From Flexivirga alba (GTDB lineage: Bacteria; Actinomycetota; Actinomycetes; Actinomycetales; Dermatophilaceae), in contig NZ_JBHSWH010000001.1 of assembly GCF_042661025.1 (NCBI RefSeq), positions 992,001 through 1,056,000 of the forward strand: DNA of 64,000 bases, written 5' to 3'. This document shows positions 35,022 to 43,842 of the stretch, piece after piece. The number at the start of each line of letters is the position of its first letter. Position 1 is the stretch's first letter. The notes below the pieces were generated by a model that was given only the letters and a program-made list of their open reading frames with translations, was not told the origin of the DNA and made no database searches. The translations under genes and the position numbers were made by a program.

Positions 35022-35915
35022 TCAGCTGCCGTCACGCATTTCGTGCGCCAGCTCGGCCAGCTCGTCGCCACCGGCCATCTGCTCGGTGAGCTGGTCGACG
35101 GTGATCTCTCCGCGCGCGGCGTCGAGCGCCATCTCGCCGAGCTTGAGGATGACGAAGTGGTCGCCCACCAGGAACGCGTGATGCGGGTTGTGCGTGATGA
35201 AGACGACGCCGAGCCCCGAATTCGCCGCTCGCACAACGTATTTGAGCACCACACCGGACTGTTTCACTCCGAGCGCAGCGGTCGGCTCGTCCAGGATCAG
35301 CACCTTCGCGCCGAAGTAGATGGCCCGGGCGATCGCCACACACTGCCGTTGTCCGCCGCTGAGCGAACCCACCGGTCGGTCGACGTCCGGCAGGTCGATG
35401 CCCATCTTCGCCAGCTCCTCCCGGGTGATCTGCTTCATCCGGTCGGCGTCGAGCAGCTTCAGCGGCCCCTTGCGAATCTCGTTGGCTAGGAAGAAGTTTC
35501 GCCATACGGACATGAGCGGCGCGAGCGCGAGGTCCTGGTAGACCGTCGCGATGCCCGCCTCGACAGCCTCGCGCGGGCTGCCGAACTTCCGCGGCTTGCC
35601 GCTGACCGTCATGGTGCCGGTCGTGTGCTCGTGCAGCCCGGCCATGATCTTGATCAGCGTCGACTTACCCGCGCCGTTGTCGCCGAGCACGCAGGTGACC
35701 TCACCGGCACGTACTTCCAGGTCGATGCCGGTCAGGGCGCGGACCGTGCCGTAGGTCTTGCCCACACCCTCCAGTTGTATGACGGGAGTCGTCTCGTCGG
35801 TATCGGTGGTCTCGATAGGGTCCGTGGTCTCGATACGCGGCTCGTTCCTCGCCGCTACTCGACCAGCTTTGGTGTCGTCCTCCGGCACTCGACCCGCCGG
35901 TTCCTCGGCGCTCAT
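35022..35915 (-). CDS. Sugar ABC importer ATPase (single-domain, RbsA/XylG-like)
   Basis: The ATPase subunit powering a ribose-type importer, 297 aa. Walker A is LGDNGAGKSTLI, the signature LSGGQRQ, Walker B VLILDEPTAAL. Only one nucleotide-binding domain is present, so it probably homodimerises. The first 38 or so residues before IQLEGVGKTYG are low-complexity (RVAARNEPRIETT and PIETTDTDETT); they coincide with a family A repeat at 35825-35867, i.e. repeat-derived coding sequence. ATG at 35915 overlaps the permease stop by 4 nt. Confidence 0.9.
   Translation of the reverse strand: MSAEEPAGRVPEDDTKAGRVAARNEPRIETTDPIETTDTDETTPVIQLEGVGKTYGTVRALTGIDLEVRAGEVTCVLGDNGAGKSTLIKIMAGLHEHTTGTMTVSGKPRKFGSPREAVEAGIATVYQDLALAPLMSVWRNFFLANEIRKGPLKLLDADRMKQITREELAKMGIDLPDVDRPVGSLSGGQRQCVAIARAIYFGAKVLILDEPTAALGVKQSGVVLKYVVRAANSGLGVVFITHNPHHAFLVGDHFVILKLGEMALDAARGEITVDQLTEQMAGGDELAELAHEMRDGS
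35825..35867 (+). repeat. Family A repeat inside the ABC ATPase N-terminus
   Basis: GTGGTCTCGATACGCGGCTC...CTACTCGACCAGC, read antisense by the ATPase gene. A partial copy follows at 35882-35898. Confidence 0.65.
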
Positions 35916-36961
35916 CGGCGTTCCGCCTGTCGTCGTACCCACATATTGATCAGCGTCGCGAGGACCAGCATGATCCCGAGGAAGGTCTTCAGCCAGTCGA
36001 CGTTCCAGCCGGCATACGTGATGCCGAGGTTGGTCATGCCGTAGATCAGTGCTCCGATCGAGGCGCCGATGACCGAGCCGAAGCCGCCCGTGAGGAGGCA
36101 GCCGCCGACGACCGCGGCGATGATGTAGATGAATTCGTTGCCGACGCCCTGGTTGGACTGCACGGTCGAGAAGTTGAGCAGCGTGTGCATGCCCAGCAGC
36201 CACGCGCAGAAGCCGACGAAGAGGAACAAGCCGATCTTGGTGCGCACCACCGGGACTCCGCTGGCCCGGGCCGCCTCGGCGTCGCCGCCGGCCGCGAAGA
36301 TCCAGTTGCCGGCGCGGGCGCGGGTCAGCACGATCGCCGCGATCACCGTCAGCAGGACCCAGTAGAGCACCGAGATGCTGATCGTGATGCCCTCGAACGA
36401 GCCGCTCTTGAAGAAAGTGTGACTGGAGGCGAAAACCGCATGGGCAGAGTTGAATCCGGCCATGTCGTCGATCTTCGGCGAGGTGACGTTGTTGTCGATC
36501 AACCGCGGGACGGCCAGGTTCGCGCCCTGCAGCACGAAGTAGGTGCCCAGCGTGACCAGGAAGCTCGGCAGTCTCGTGCGATAGAGCAACCACCCGTTGG
36601 CGAAGCCGACGGCGAGCGAGACCACCAGCGCGAGCAGGACGCCCACCCAGACGTTGAAGTTGAACTCCCACGCCAGCATCGACGCCGCGAGCGCCGAGCT
36701 GGTCACCGCGACCCCTGCTGACAAGTCGAACTCGCCGCCAATCATCAACAACGCCACCGGAACTGCCATGATGCCGATCGCAGACGACTGGTAGAGGATG
36801 GTGCCCACGTTGGCCAGGCCGCGGAACGCCGGGGCGACCGACAGGAAGAGCACGCAGATCGCGACCGCGCCGATCAGCGCACCGACCTCAGGCTTGCCGA
36901 GCAGCGCCGCGATCGGCGACTTCGGCGCGGTGCGTGTGTCGGTGGTGGCGAGGCTGGACAT
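35912..36961 (-). CDS. Sugar ABC importer permease (RbsC/BPD_transp_2 family)
   Basis: A membrane channel subunit of 349 aa with 9-10 hydrophobic segments. Signature blocks of the ribose-type permeases: GTILYQSSAIGIMAVPVALL, GGEFDLSAGVAV, LPSFLVTLGTYFVLQG, AAGGDAEAARASGVPVVRTK, VVGGCLLTGGFGSVIGASIG. It is coupled at both ends to the ATPase and binding-protein genes. Confidence 0.93.
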   Translation of the reverse strand: MSSLATTDTRTAPKSPIAALLGKPEVGALIGAVAICVLFLSVAPAFRGLANVGTILYQSSAIGIMAVPVALLMIGGEFDLSAGVAVTSSALAASMLAWEFNFNVWVGVLLALVVSLAVGFANGWLLYRTRLPSFLVTLGTYFVLQGANLAVPRLIDNNVTSPKIDDMAGFNSAHAVFASSHTFFKSGSFEGITISISVLYWVLLTVIAAIVLTRARAGNWIFAAGGDAEAARASGVPVVRTKIGLFLFVGFCAWLLGMHTLLNFSTVQSNQGVGNEFIYIIAAVVGGCLLTGGFGSVIGASIGALIYGMTNLGITYAGWNVDWLKTFLGIMLVLATLINMWVRRQAERR

Positions 36962-37953
36962 CAGCGGGTGCCCTTGCTGGCGTAGGTGGCGATCTTGTCG
37001 ACGTTGCTCTTGTCGACGAACGCCGGACCGGTCAGGGTCGGCTTGCCGCCGCCGACGGTGTCACCGTTGTTCCGGTAGAGCCAGAGCGCGTCGATCGCGA
37101 GATAGCCCTGCAGCCACGGCTGCTGGTCCACCGCGAACTGCACGGTGCCGGACTGGATCGCCTTGACGATGCCGGCGTTGGTGTCGAAGGTGCCGACCTT
37201 CGCCTTCGAGCCGGTGCTGGACACCGCCTTCACGGCGTTCAGCGCGACATCACCTTGCAGCGCCATGACCCAGTCAATCTGCTTGTCCTGCTGCAGTTTT
37301 GCGGTGATCGTCGATTGGACCGACGGCAGGTCGGCGCCGTTGACGTAGACGATCTGGGTGCTCGGCACCATCTCCTTGACGCCGTTGCACCGGTCGTTCA
37401 GCCCGACGTTGCCCTGCTCGTGGATGATGCAGATCGGGTGCTTGGCCCCGTCCTGCTTCAGCCGCGTGCCGGCCGCCTCGCCGGCGACCTTCTCGTCCTG
37501 GCCGAAGAAGCCGATCAGGCCCATCGGACCCATCTGGTCGGTGCCGGAGTTGAGGCCGTCGACGGGTATGCCGGCAGCTTCGGCATTTTTGACCGCGCCC
37601 TTGAGCGCGTCCGGCTTGGCGAGCGTGACGGCGATGCCGCCGACCTTCTTGTCGACTGCCGCCTGCACCAGGCTGGCCTGCTTGGTGGCGTCCGGATCGG
37701 AGTAGTACTGCAGGTTGATGTTGTCCTTGTCCGCAGCTGCCTGGGCACCCTTGCGGACCATGTCCCAGAAGGTGTCGCCCGGTGCGGAATGGGTGATCAG
37801 CGCGGCGGTGAAACGTGGCGTGTTGGCGTGCCCGCCCGGGCCGTTCTGCTGCTCGGTCGCCTTCTTGCCGCCGGTGCTGCTGCAGCCGGCCAGTGCCATC
37901 GCACCGATGACCACCACCGCAGCTAGCCGCGCGCGCGTGCCGTTCGTCCTCAC
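36961..37953 (-). CDS. Sugar ABC importer substrate-binding lipoprotein
   Basis: A periplasmic-binding-protein-like receptor (type 1 fold), about 330 aa. The signal peptide ends in lipobox ALAGC (Cys about 21). RFTAALITHSAPGDTFWDMVRKG, then DATKQASLVQAAVDKKVGG, then FVDKSNVD are typical of ribose/inositol-type receptors. GTG at 37953 is chosen for AGGCGAGG upstream; ATG at 37974 is an alternative. The sugar is unknown; a PadR-like site upstream hints at inositol (inference). Confidence 0.9.
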   Translation of the reverse strand: MRTNGTRARLAAVVVIGAMALAGCSSTGGKKATEQQNGPGGHANTPRFTAALITHSAPGDTFWDMVRKGAQAAADKDNINLQYYSDPDATKQASLVQAAVDKKVGGIAVTLAKPDALKGAVKNAEAAGIPVDGLNSGTDQMGPMGLIGFFGQDEKVAGEAAGTRLKQDGAKHPICIIHEQGNVGLNDRCNGVKEMVPSTQIVYVNGADLPSVQSTITAKLQQDKQIDWVMALQGDVALNAVKAVSSTGSKAKVGTFDTNAGIVKAIQSGTVQFAVDQQPWLQGYLAIDALWLYRNNGDTVGGGKPTLTGPAFVDKSNVDKIATYASKGTR

Positions 37954-37991
37954 GAGTCCTCGCCTTTCGTGCATCCGGATGACTAACCTGC

Positions 37992-38010
37992 ATGTATCGA
38001 TTTGATATAT
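37992..38010. promoter_or_regulatory. PadR-like operator upstream of the ABC importer
   Basis: ATGTATC and GATATAT form an imperfect dyad closely matching the perfect padR-ino1 operator (GATGTATCG). A further GATTGATAC half-site follows at 38013-38021. It lies about 40 nt before the binding-protein start. Confidence 0.5.
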
Positions 38011-38090
38011 CGGATTGATACTAGCTGGCATCACCCGTCTCGCGTGAGTATGCCGAAGAACGACGCACACAACGGTCATCACACGCTGTC

Positions 38091-38138
38091 GGGTCTCGAT
38101 ACACCTCCCCCGCTGCGCTCCTCTGGCACTCGACCCGC
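38091..38138 (+). repeat. Family A repeat, copy upstream of the ABC importer
   Basis: GGGTCTCGATACACCTCCCC...GGCACTCGACCCGC. Nearly identical to the copy at 38208. Confidence 0.8.
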
Positions 38139-38207
38139 GTGGACCACCAAAGGAAGATGGCCGAGGAGGTCGTGAGGCACGAGCGACCGTCTCGAGGTCC
38201 CGCACCC

Positions 38208-38253
38208 GGTCTCGATACACCTCCCCCGCTGCGCTCCTCCGGCACTCGACCAC
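38208..38253 (+). repeat. Family A repeat, second upstream copy
   Basis: GGTCTCGATACACCTCCCCC...GGCACTCGACCACC. It differs from the copy at 38091 at a few bases, 117 nt away. ACCACCTTGGGTGT is repeated just after it. Confidence 0.8.
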
Positions 38254-38299
38254 CTTGGGTGTCGCTACTAGACCACCTTGGGTGTGCTACTCATCAGGC

Positions 38300-39103
38300 A
38301 TGACTTCCGCAGCGCCGCAGCCGAGGTGCCGGCTCCTGACCGACACGGCGGTGGTGGATCTCGCCCGCGCCGGGACGATCGTGCTCGACTCCTGGCACTT
38401 GTATGACGGCGCCGGTGTCGCGGTCGATCGGCATCGCGAGCGCTTCACAGCCCACGTCCGCGAGGTCTTCGAGATCGGCGAGGAGGAGTCTGGCTCGGCA
38501 TACGACCACGCACTGGCTCACCTGCCGGTCGAGGGGTCATGGTTCCCGGCGTTCGTCTGGACCACTGACGGACTGCGGCTACTCGTGCGGCCGTTTCCCG
38601 TGGAACAACTCCGGCAGTCGACCACACTCCTGCTGCTACCGACCCGTGATGCGCGAAAACGCCCTGATATCAAGGGATTCGACTTCCTCTCGCAGATATA
38701 CGCACATCGGCAGGCAACGGAGGCGGGGTATGACGACCAGGTCCTGGCCACTGCCGGCGGATCGCTGAGCGAGACGGTCTTCGCGACGCTGATCCTCGCG
38801 CGGCAGGGCGAGCTCGTCGTCCCGCACGCACCGCGACTGGACAGTGTGACCCTCGCCGTCCTGCGGGAGCGAGCGGGACGGCCGGTCCGCGTTGCCCCGG
38901 TGACTGCTTCCCATCTGCTGACCGCGCCGGCGATCTTCATCCTCTCGGCGCTGCATGGTGTGCGGGTTGTGGAACGGGTGAATGACACCTCATACCAACC
39001 AAATCCGCAGCTTCGCGAGGCACTGCAGACCGCGCTGGAAGGTGCCCGCCGGCCGATCGCCGACCTGCTGCCCGGAGGAGAGCCTCCGTGCGCATCCTGC
39101 TGA
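38300..39103 (+). CDS. pabC: Class IV aminotransferase-like protein, probable aminodeoxychorismate lyase
   Basis: A PLP-dependent fold-type IV protein of 267 aa. RPDIKGFDFLSQIYAHRQAT carries the expected PLP lysine, and ATAGGSLSETVFATLILARQ matches the conserved Glu-Thr-N helix of the family (normally SEG/ETSSSN-type). It overlaps pabAB by 16 nt, so the natural role is release of p-aminobenzoate from aminodeoxychorismate for folate. The N-terminal half is divergent, so confidence in the exact activity is moderate. Confidence 0.75.
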   Translation: MTSAAPQPRCRLLTDTAVVDLARAGTIVLDSWHLYDGAGVAVDRHRERFTAHVREVFEIGEEESGSAYDHALAHLPVEGSWFPAFVWTTDGLRLLVRPFPVEQLRQSTTLLLLPTRDARKRPDIKGFDFLSQIYAHRQATEAGYDDQVLATAGGSLSETVFATLILARQGELVVPHAPRLDSVTLAVLRERAGRPVRVAPVTASHLLTAPAIFILSALHGVRVVERVNDTSYQPNPQLREALQTALEGARRPIADLLPGGEPPCASC

Positions 39104-41126
39104 TCGACAATCACGACAGCTTCACCCACAACCTGCTGCAACTGCTGCGTGACGTGCCCGGGGCGACCACCGAGGTGGTGCGCAACGACGCGCCACTGCC
39201 GCTCGGCTGGACCTCGCGCTTCGACGCGGTCGTGATTTCTCCCGGCCCGGGGCACCCCGGCGTCCCGGCCGATGTCGGATCGTCGCGCGAGGTGCTCGAG
39301 CACAGTGAGCTGCCGGTGCTCGGTGTCTGTCTCGGGCACCAACTGCTCGCGCTGCTGCACGGCTGCGAGGTCGGCCCCTCGGATCACCCGATGCACGGCG
39401 AAACCTCGGAGATCACGCATCGGGGCGATCCGCTATTTGAAGACATACCAACGGAATTCACCGCCGTGCGATATCACAGCCTCGCGGTCCGATCGGTCGT
39501 CGACCCGATCGTGCCGCTTGCGTATGCCGCCGACGGCACGCTGATGGCGCTACGGGTCGCCGGCCGGCCGCGCTGGGGCGTGCAGTTCCACCCGGAGTCG
39601 ATCGAGAGCAGCTTCGGCGCCACGCTGATCGGCAACTTCCTGCGGCTCGCGGCCGCCGCCGACGACCTGGCCGGGCCGCCAGTGCCGCCCCGGCAGCGGT
39701 CGGTGCGGATCGAGCGGTCACTGTCGGTCGAGCAGGTGCTGGACTTGTGTGGCACGAAGCCGACGGTCGTGCTGGACGGCGTTGCCACAGAAGGGGTTCG
39801 CCGTGCACCGTCATCGGCTGGGCCGATCCGCGCTGGTCACACCTCCTCGTCGGCAACTGCGCGGAAGGCGCCCAGGTCCTGGTGGCCGGCACCGCCACCG
39901 CGCTGCCGACCGGCATCCTGGACACCGTCCAACGCCGCCTCGCCGCTGCCCGGCCGGAGTTGCAGCGACACGGCGACGACCCCGGTATGACGCTCGGGTA
40001 TACCGGCTATTTCGGCTACGAGCTGGGGATAGAACTGCTCGGGCTGGCGGAACCGCACCCCCGCACCACGGACGACTGGCCGGACGCGTGGTGGCTCCTG
40101 GTGTCGCGCGCGGTTGTCGTGGACAGCGAAAACCGTTGTTATGTGGTCGGACTCGATGATCCGGCGGATCGTGCGTCGGTGCGCGCGCTGGACGAATGGG
40201 CGGCTGATGTTGTCGAGACGCTGGAGCACGAGGGGTTGTCCGTCAGCGCCATACAAGACGGTGCCGGTGCGCCCGCGCCGGCGATCGAGCACCGCGTCGG
40301 CCGGGACGACTACCTGCGACTCATCGCCGATTGTCAGGACGCGATCGCGCGCGGCGAGTCCTACGAGCTGTGCCTGACCAACCGGATTCGCGGCACCTTC
40401 GGCGGCGATCCGTTGCGTCTCTTCCGCGCGCTGCGGTCCGGAGGCCGGGTGCCGCACGCGGCATACCTGCGCATCGACGAGGCGCGGACCGTGGTCTCGG
40501 GGTCGCCCGAGCTCTTCCTGCGGGTCGATGTCGACGGGCACGCCGTCTGCGCGCCGATCAAGGGCACCCGCCCGGCGACCGGCGACGCGGAACGTGATGC
40601 CGCGAGCGCCGCGGAGCTGGCCGCATCGCGCAAGGACCGTGCCGAGAACCTGATGATCGTCGATCTCGTGCGCAACGACTTCAACCGGGTCGCCATACCT
40701 GGCAGCACCAAAGTCACTGAGCTGTATGGCGTTCGGCGCTTCCCCACCGTCATACAACTGGTGAGCACGATCGAGTGCGCCCTGCCCGCGGGCGCCGATG
40801 CCGTGGACCTGGTCCGCGTCGCATTCCCACCCGGCTCGATGACCGGCGCGCCCAAGGAGCGGTCCGTGGAGCTCCTCGGTCGGCTCGAGCCCGAGCGGCG
40901 TGGCGTGTATTCGGGCTCGATCGGGCTGCTCGGGATCGACGGCACGGCGACGCTGAGCGTCGCGATCCGGACCGCTCAGCTGACCGGCGACCGTTTCGTG
41001 CTGGGCGTCGGCGGCGCGATCACCCAGTTGTCCGACCCCGCCGCCGAGTGGCAGGAGACGGTCGACAAGGCCCAATCGATGCTGCACGCCATGCGGGCCA
41101 CGCGGGTCGAGCCCACCCGTGATTGA
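39088..41126 (+). CDS. pabAB: Aminodeoxychorismate synthase, fused PabA-PabB (apparent frameshift)
   Basis: Converts chorismate and glutamine to 4-amino-4-deoxychorismate. Residues 1-190 are the glutamine amidotransferase: RILLIDNHDSFTHNLLQLL, GVCLGHQLLALLHG with the nucleophile Cys, and VQFHPESIES. The frame breaks at GGGG (39793-39796); one more G joins VVLDGVATEG to SPCTVIGWADPRW. The synthase half has GESYELCLTNR, ASRKDRAENLMIVDLVRND, PPGSMTGAPKERSVELL and YSGSIGLLG, the chorismate-binding signatures. The start is GTG at 39088. It is coupled to the PabC-like gene. Confidence 0.88.
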
Positions 41127-41206
41127 GCGGCATACCCCTGCATTCACCGGCATACGGATTGGGCCGCTTTCGGTGCGCCGCTCAACGCGGAGGTATGCCG
41201 GTCAAT
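41123..41206. repeat. Family D-type four-arm repeat, word CGGCATAC
   Basis: TTGAGCGGCATACC and CACCGGCATACGG on the left; GCCGCTCAA and GGTATGCCGGTCAAT on the right. It lies between two convergent genes, so a bidirectional terminator is plausible. Confidence 0.6.
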
Positions 41207-41215
41207 CTGGGTGAA

Positions 41216-41890
41216 CTAGGAGTTGTTCGGGGCGCCGAAACGCAGGCCGTCGTAGATCAGGTCGACGACGGCGAGTGATGTCTCCTGGCCCTCCGGAGTT
41301 CCCGAGGCCAGGCAGACACCGCCGAGAGCGCGCATCACGTCCGGGACGGTGGCATCGGAGCGCACGACGCCGGCGTCGATCGCCGGCTGCAGCACGCGCC
41401 CGGCGGACTCGCGCATGACGCGCCGCGCGGACTCGAACGTGTCGGAGTTTCCCTGCATCATCGAACGGAGCAGGTTGATCAGGCCCATCTTGACCGCGTA
41501 ATACTCGACGAAACCGCGCATCCACTCGTGCAGCGCCTCGCCCGGCGGGAGCTCCTTGGGCAGGTCGTAGGAGCGCTGCTCCAGGCCGGCGACCTGGTCG
41601 CCATACACAGCGAGCACGAGGTCGCAGCGGGTCGGGAAGTGCCGGTAGAGGGTGCCGATGCCGACGCCGGCGCGCTTGGCGATCTCGTCCAGCGGGGTGT
41701 CGACGTCGTCGGTGAACGCCTTGGTCGCGACCTCGACAAGTTTTTGCCGGTTGCGTGCCGCGTCAGCGCGCAGGGGCTTGCTGCAACCGCCGAGGGACGC
41801 CGAATCTGGCGTCTTCGCAACGGTTTCCGCGTCGCTGGGCACTGCCTTCACCGAACGCTTCGACACTGTCGCCGAGCCGCTTGTGGCCAT
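41216..41890 (-). CDS. TetR family transcriptional repressor
   Basis: 224 aa. After a long Ser/Ala-rich N-terminal extension of about 45 residues comes the TetR helix-turn-helix: RQKLVEVATKAFT, PLDEIAKRAGVGIGTLYRHFPTR. The C-terminal ligand domain is helical. It is divergent from an MFS exporter with a dyad operator between, the classic drug-exporter repressor layout. Confidence 0.92.
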   Translation of the reverse strand: MATSGSATVSKRSVKAVPSDAETVAKTPDSASLGGCSKPLRADAARNRQKLVEVATKAFTDDVDTPLDEIAKRAGVGIGTLYRHFPTRCDLVLAVYGDQVAGLEQRSYDLPKELPPGEALHEWMRGFVEYYAVKMGLINLLRSMMQGNSDTFESARRVMRESAGRVLQPAIDAGVVRSDATVPDVMRALGGVCLASGTPEGQETSLAVVDLIYDGLRFGAPNNS

Positions 41891-41951
41891 CGTTCTCACA
41901 CCTCATGGCAAAACCCGGTTGCAAAACCGGAGGATGCCTCCGTATAGTTCT

Positions 41952-41972
41952 AAGCGGAGATCATCTCCGCTT
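41952..41972. promoter_or_regulatory. Operator between tetR and the MFS gene
   Basis: AAGCGGAGA and its exact complement TCTCCGCTT around TCA: a 9-bp dyad in the 124-nt divergent gap. A smaller CGGAGGATGCCTCCG dyad is at 41930-41944. Probably the TetR site. Confidence 0.7.
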
Positions 41973-42014
41973 CTTATTTCATGGTACGCCTCGCTCTCGC
42001 GAAGGACACAACTC

Positions 42015-43562
42015 GTGACCATTACTACCAAGTCTCGCCCCGCTACGGGGCCGACTACCAACAACCAATCGGCCCAGCGCCCCGCTGGGTCGTCCGGCAG
42101 CGGCTCGCGCCTGGTGCTCGCAGCCGTCCTGGTGACCCAACTGATGCTCGTGCTGGACGCCGCGATCGTGAACATCGCCCTGCCGGACATCGGCACCGAA
42201 CTGCACATGAGCTCCACGTCCCTCTCGTGGATCGTGAACGCCTACACGCTGGCCTTCGGTGGCCTGCTGCTGCTGGGCGCCCGCGCCGGGGACATCCTCG
42301 GCCGCCGCACCACCTTCCTGGCCGGTATGGCGGTCTTCGTCGCCGCCTCGTTCGCCGGCGGCGTCTCCCAGGGTGAGGGCCTGCTGCTCGCCTCCCGCGC
42401 CTTGCAGGGTGTCGGTGCCGCGTTCGCCGCCCCGTCCGCCCTCGCGATCCTGATGTCCCTCTACAAGCCGGGCAAGGAACAGACCCGCGCCATCGGCTGG
42501 TACACCGTCGTGTCAGCGTCGGGTGCAGCCACCGGCCTGCTGGCCGGCGGCATCCTGACCTCGGTCGCCTCGTGGCGCTGGGTCTTCTTCGTCAACGTCC
42601 CGATCGGCATCGCTGTGCTCGCTGCCGGCTACCGCTCCCTGTCCCGTGACAAGGGTGTGCGCGGCTCGGTCGACGTGGCCGGCGCACTGCTGGTCACCGT
42701 CGGAATGTCTTCTGTCGTCTACGGATTCATCCGTGCAGCATCGGACGGTTGGACTGAGTCCGGGACTCTGACGGCATTCGGTGCTGGCATCGTGCTGATG
42801 GCGGCCTTCGTGGGCGTCCAGCTGCGTGCGAAATCACCGGTGATGCCATTGCGGCTCTTCGCTGACCGCGACAGGGCCACGGCATACATCGCCCGGTTGA
42901 TGCTGGTGGCCGGATCGCTCGGCTCGTTCTTCTTCATGAGCCAGTACATGCAGATCGTGCTCGGCTGGACGCCGTGGCAGTCGGGGATCGCGTTCCTGCC
43001 CTTCCCGGTGACGATCTTCATCAGCTCGCAGATGGTCGCTCGGGTGATCTCGAACTACTACTCCACCCGGACGATCGCGGCCGTCGGCACCTTGCTGTCG
43101 ACCGTCGGCATGCTGATGCTGACGACGCTGACCGCACACACGAGCTACCTGCAGATGCTGCCGGCGTTCGTGGTCTTCGCACTCGGCAACGGCATCGCGT
43201 TCGTGCCGCTCACGACGGCCGGCATCTCTCGGGTGCAGCCCTCGGACATCTCGGTGGCCTCCGGGCTGGTCAACGTGACCCAACAGCTGGGTGGTGCTCT
43301 CGGGCTCGCCGTGCTGGTGACGGTCTTCTCGACCGCCGGCAAGGACCCGGCCGTCTCGCCGGGTGCGAGCGCCCACGCCATACACACCTTCGTGACTGGC
43401 GCGGATCGCGGTTTCCAGGTGGGTGCGCTGATGCTCTTCGTCGCGTTCGCGCTGGTGATGCTGGTGATGCGGCGTCCGTCGAAGGACACCGTGCAGCGTG
43501 ATGCAAGCGCGCCGGTCGAGCAGCTGCGCGACACCGAGGAGATCGCGCTCGAAGTGGGCTGA
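42015..43562 (+). CDS. MFS drug exporter, DHA2 (EmrB/QacA-like, 14 TM)
   Basis: A proton-coupled efflux pump of 515 aa. Motif D1-like LVLDAAIVNIALPDIGTEL opens TM1; motif A region GARAGDILGRRTTFLAG; motif C-like GWYTVVSASGAATGLLAGGI, then SWRWVFFVNVPIGI. About 14 hydrophobic segments. GTG at 42015 fits the promoter layout. It is divergent from the TetR gene, which probably represses it. Confidence 0.93.
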   Translation: MTITTKSRPATGPTTNNQSAQRPAGSSGSGSRLVLAAVLVTQLMLVLDAAIVNIALPDIGTELHMSSTSLSWIVNAYTLAFGGLLLLGARAGDILGRRTTFLAGMAVFVAASFAGGVSQGEGLLLASRALQGVGAAFAAPSALAILMSLYKPGKEQTRAIGWYTVVSASGAATGLLAGGILTSVASWRWVFFVNVPIGIAVLAAGYRSLSRDKGVRGSVDVAGALLVTVGMSSVVYGFIRAASDGWTESGTLTAFGAGIVLMAAFVGVQLRAKSPVMPLRLFADRDRATAYIARLMLVAGSLGSFFFMSQYMQIVLGWTPWQSGIAFLPFPVTIFISSQMVARVISNYYSTRTIAAVGTLLSTVGMLMLTTLTAHTSYLQMLPAFVVFALGNGIAFVPLTTAGISRVQPSDISVASGLVNVTQQLGGALGLAVLVTVFSTAGKDPAVSPGASAHAIHTFVTGADRGFQVGALMLFVAFALVMLVMRRPSKDTVQRDASAPVEQLRDTEEIALEVG

Positions 43563-43590
43563 CTCGGCGCGGATGGCGCAGACCCGTCCC

Positions 43591-43790
43591 CAACTGGCGA
43601 CCGTCGCCGGTTGGGGACGGGTTTCCGCGCTTACGGCCTCCGCACCAGCGACCGTTGCCGGTTAAATACGCAGTATGGCGATATCCGGTGACCACCCGGC
43701 GACCGTCGCCGGTTATTTACGCGGAATGGCGAGAATCGGTGCCCAACCGGCGACCGTCGCCGGTTATGCACGCCGGAGCCGCGCCCAACC
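43591..43790. repeat. Family B palindromic repeat array, 51-bp period, four units
   Basis: GCGACCGTCGCCGGTT or its GTTGCC variant starts at 43597, 43648, 43699 and 43750, exactly 51 bp apart. The last unit has the full dyad AACCGGCGAC-C-GTCGCCGGTT. Spacers also resemble one another (ATGGCGA...ATCGGTG). It fills the gap between the MFS and SDR genes. Confidence 0.88.
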
Positions 43791-43842
43791 CGTCATAGGG
43801 AAGCAATATGGTTGAGGTTGTGGACACGAGGAGTTGGGTCCA

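Noticed and set aside
43591..43790. Regular 51-bp units look superficially like a small CRISPR array
   Set aside because: The spacers resemble each other, the repeats vary, there are four units at most, and no cas gene is present.
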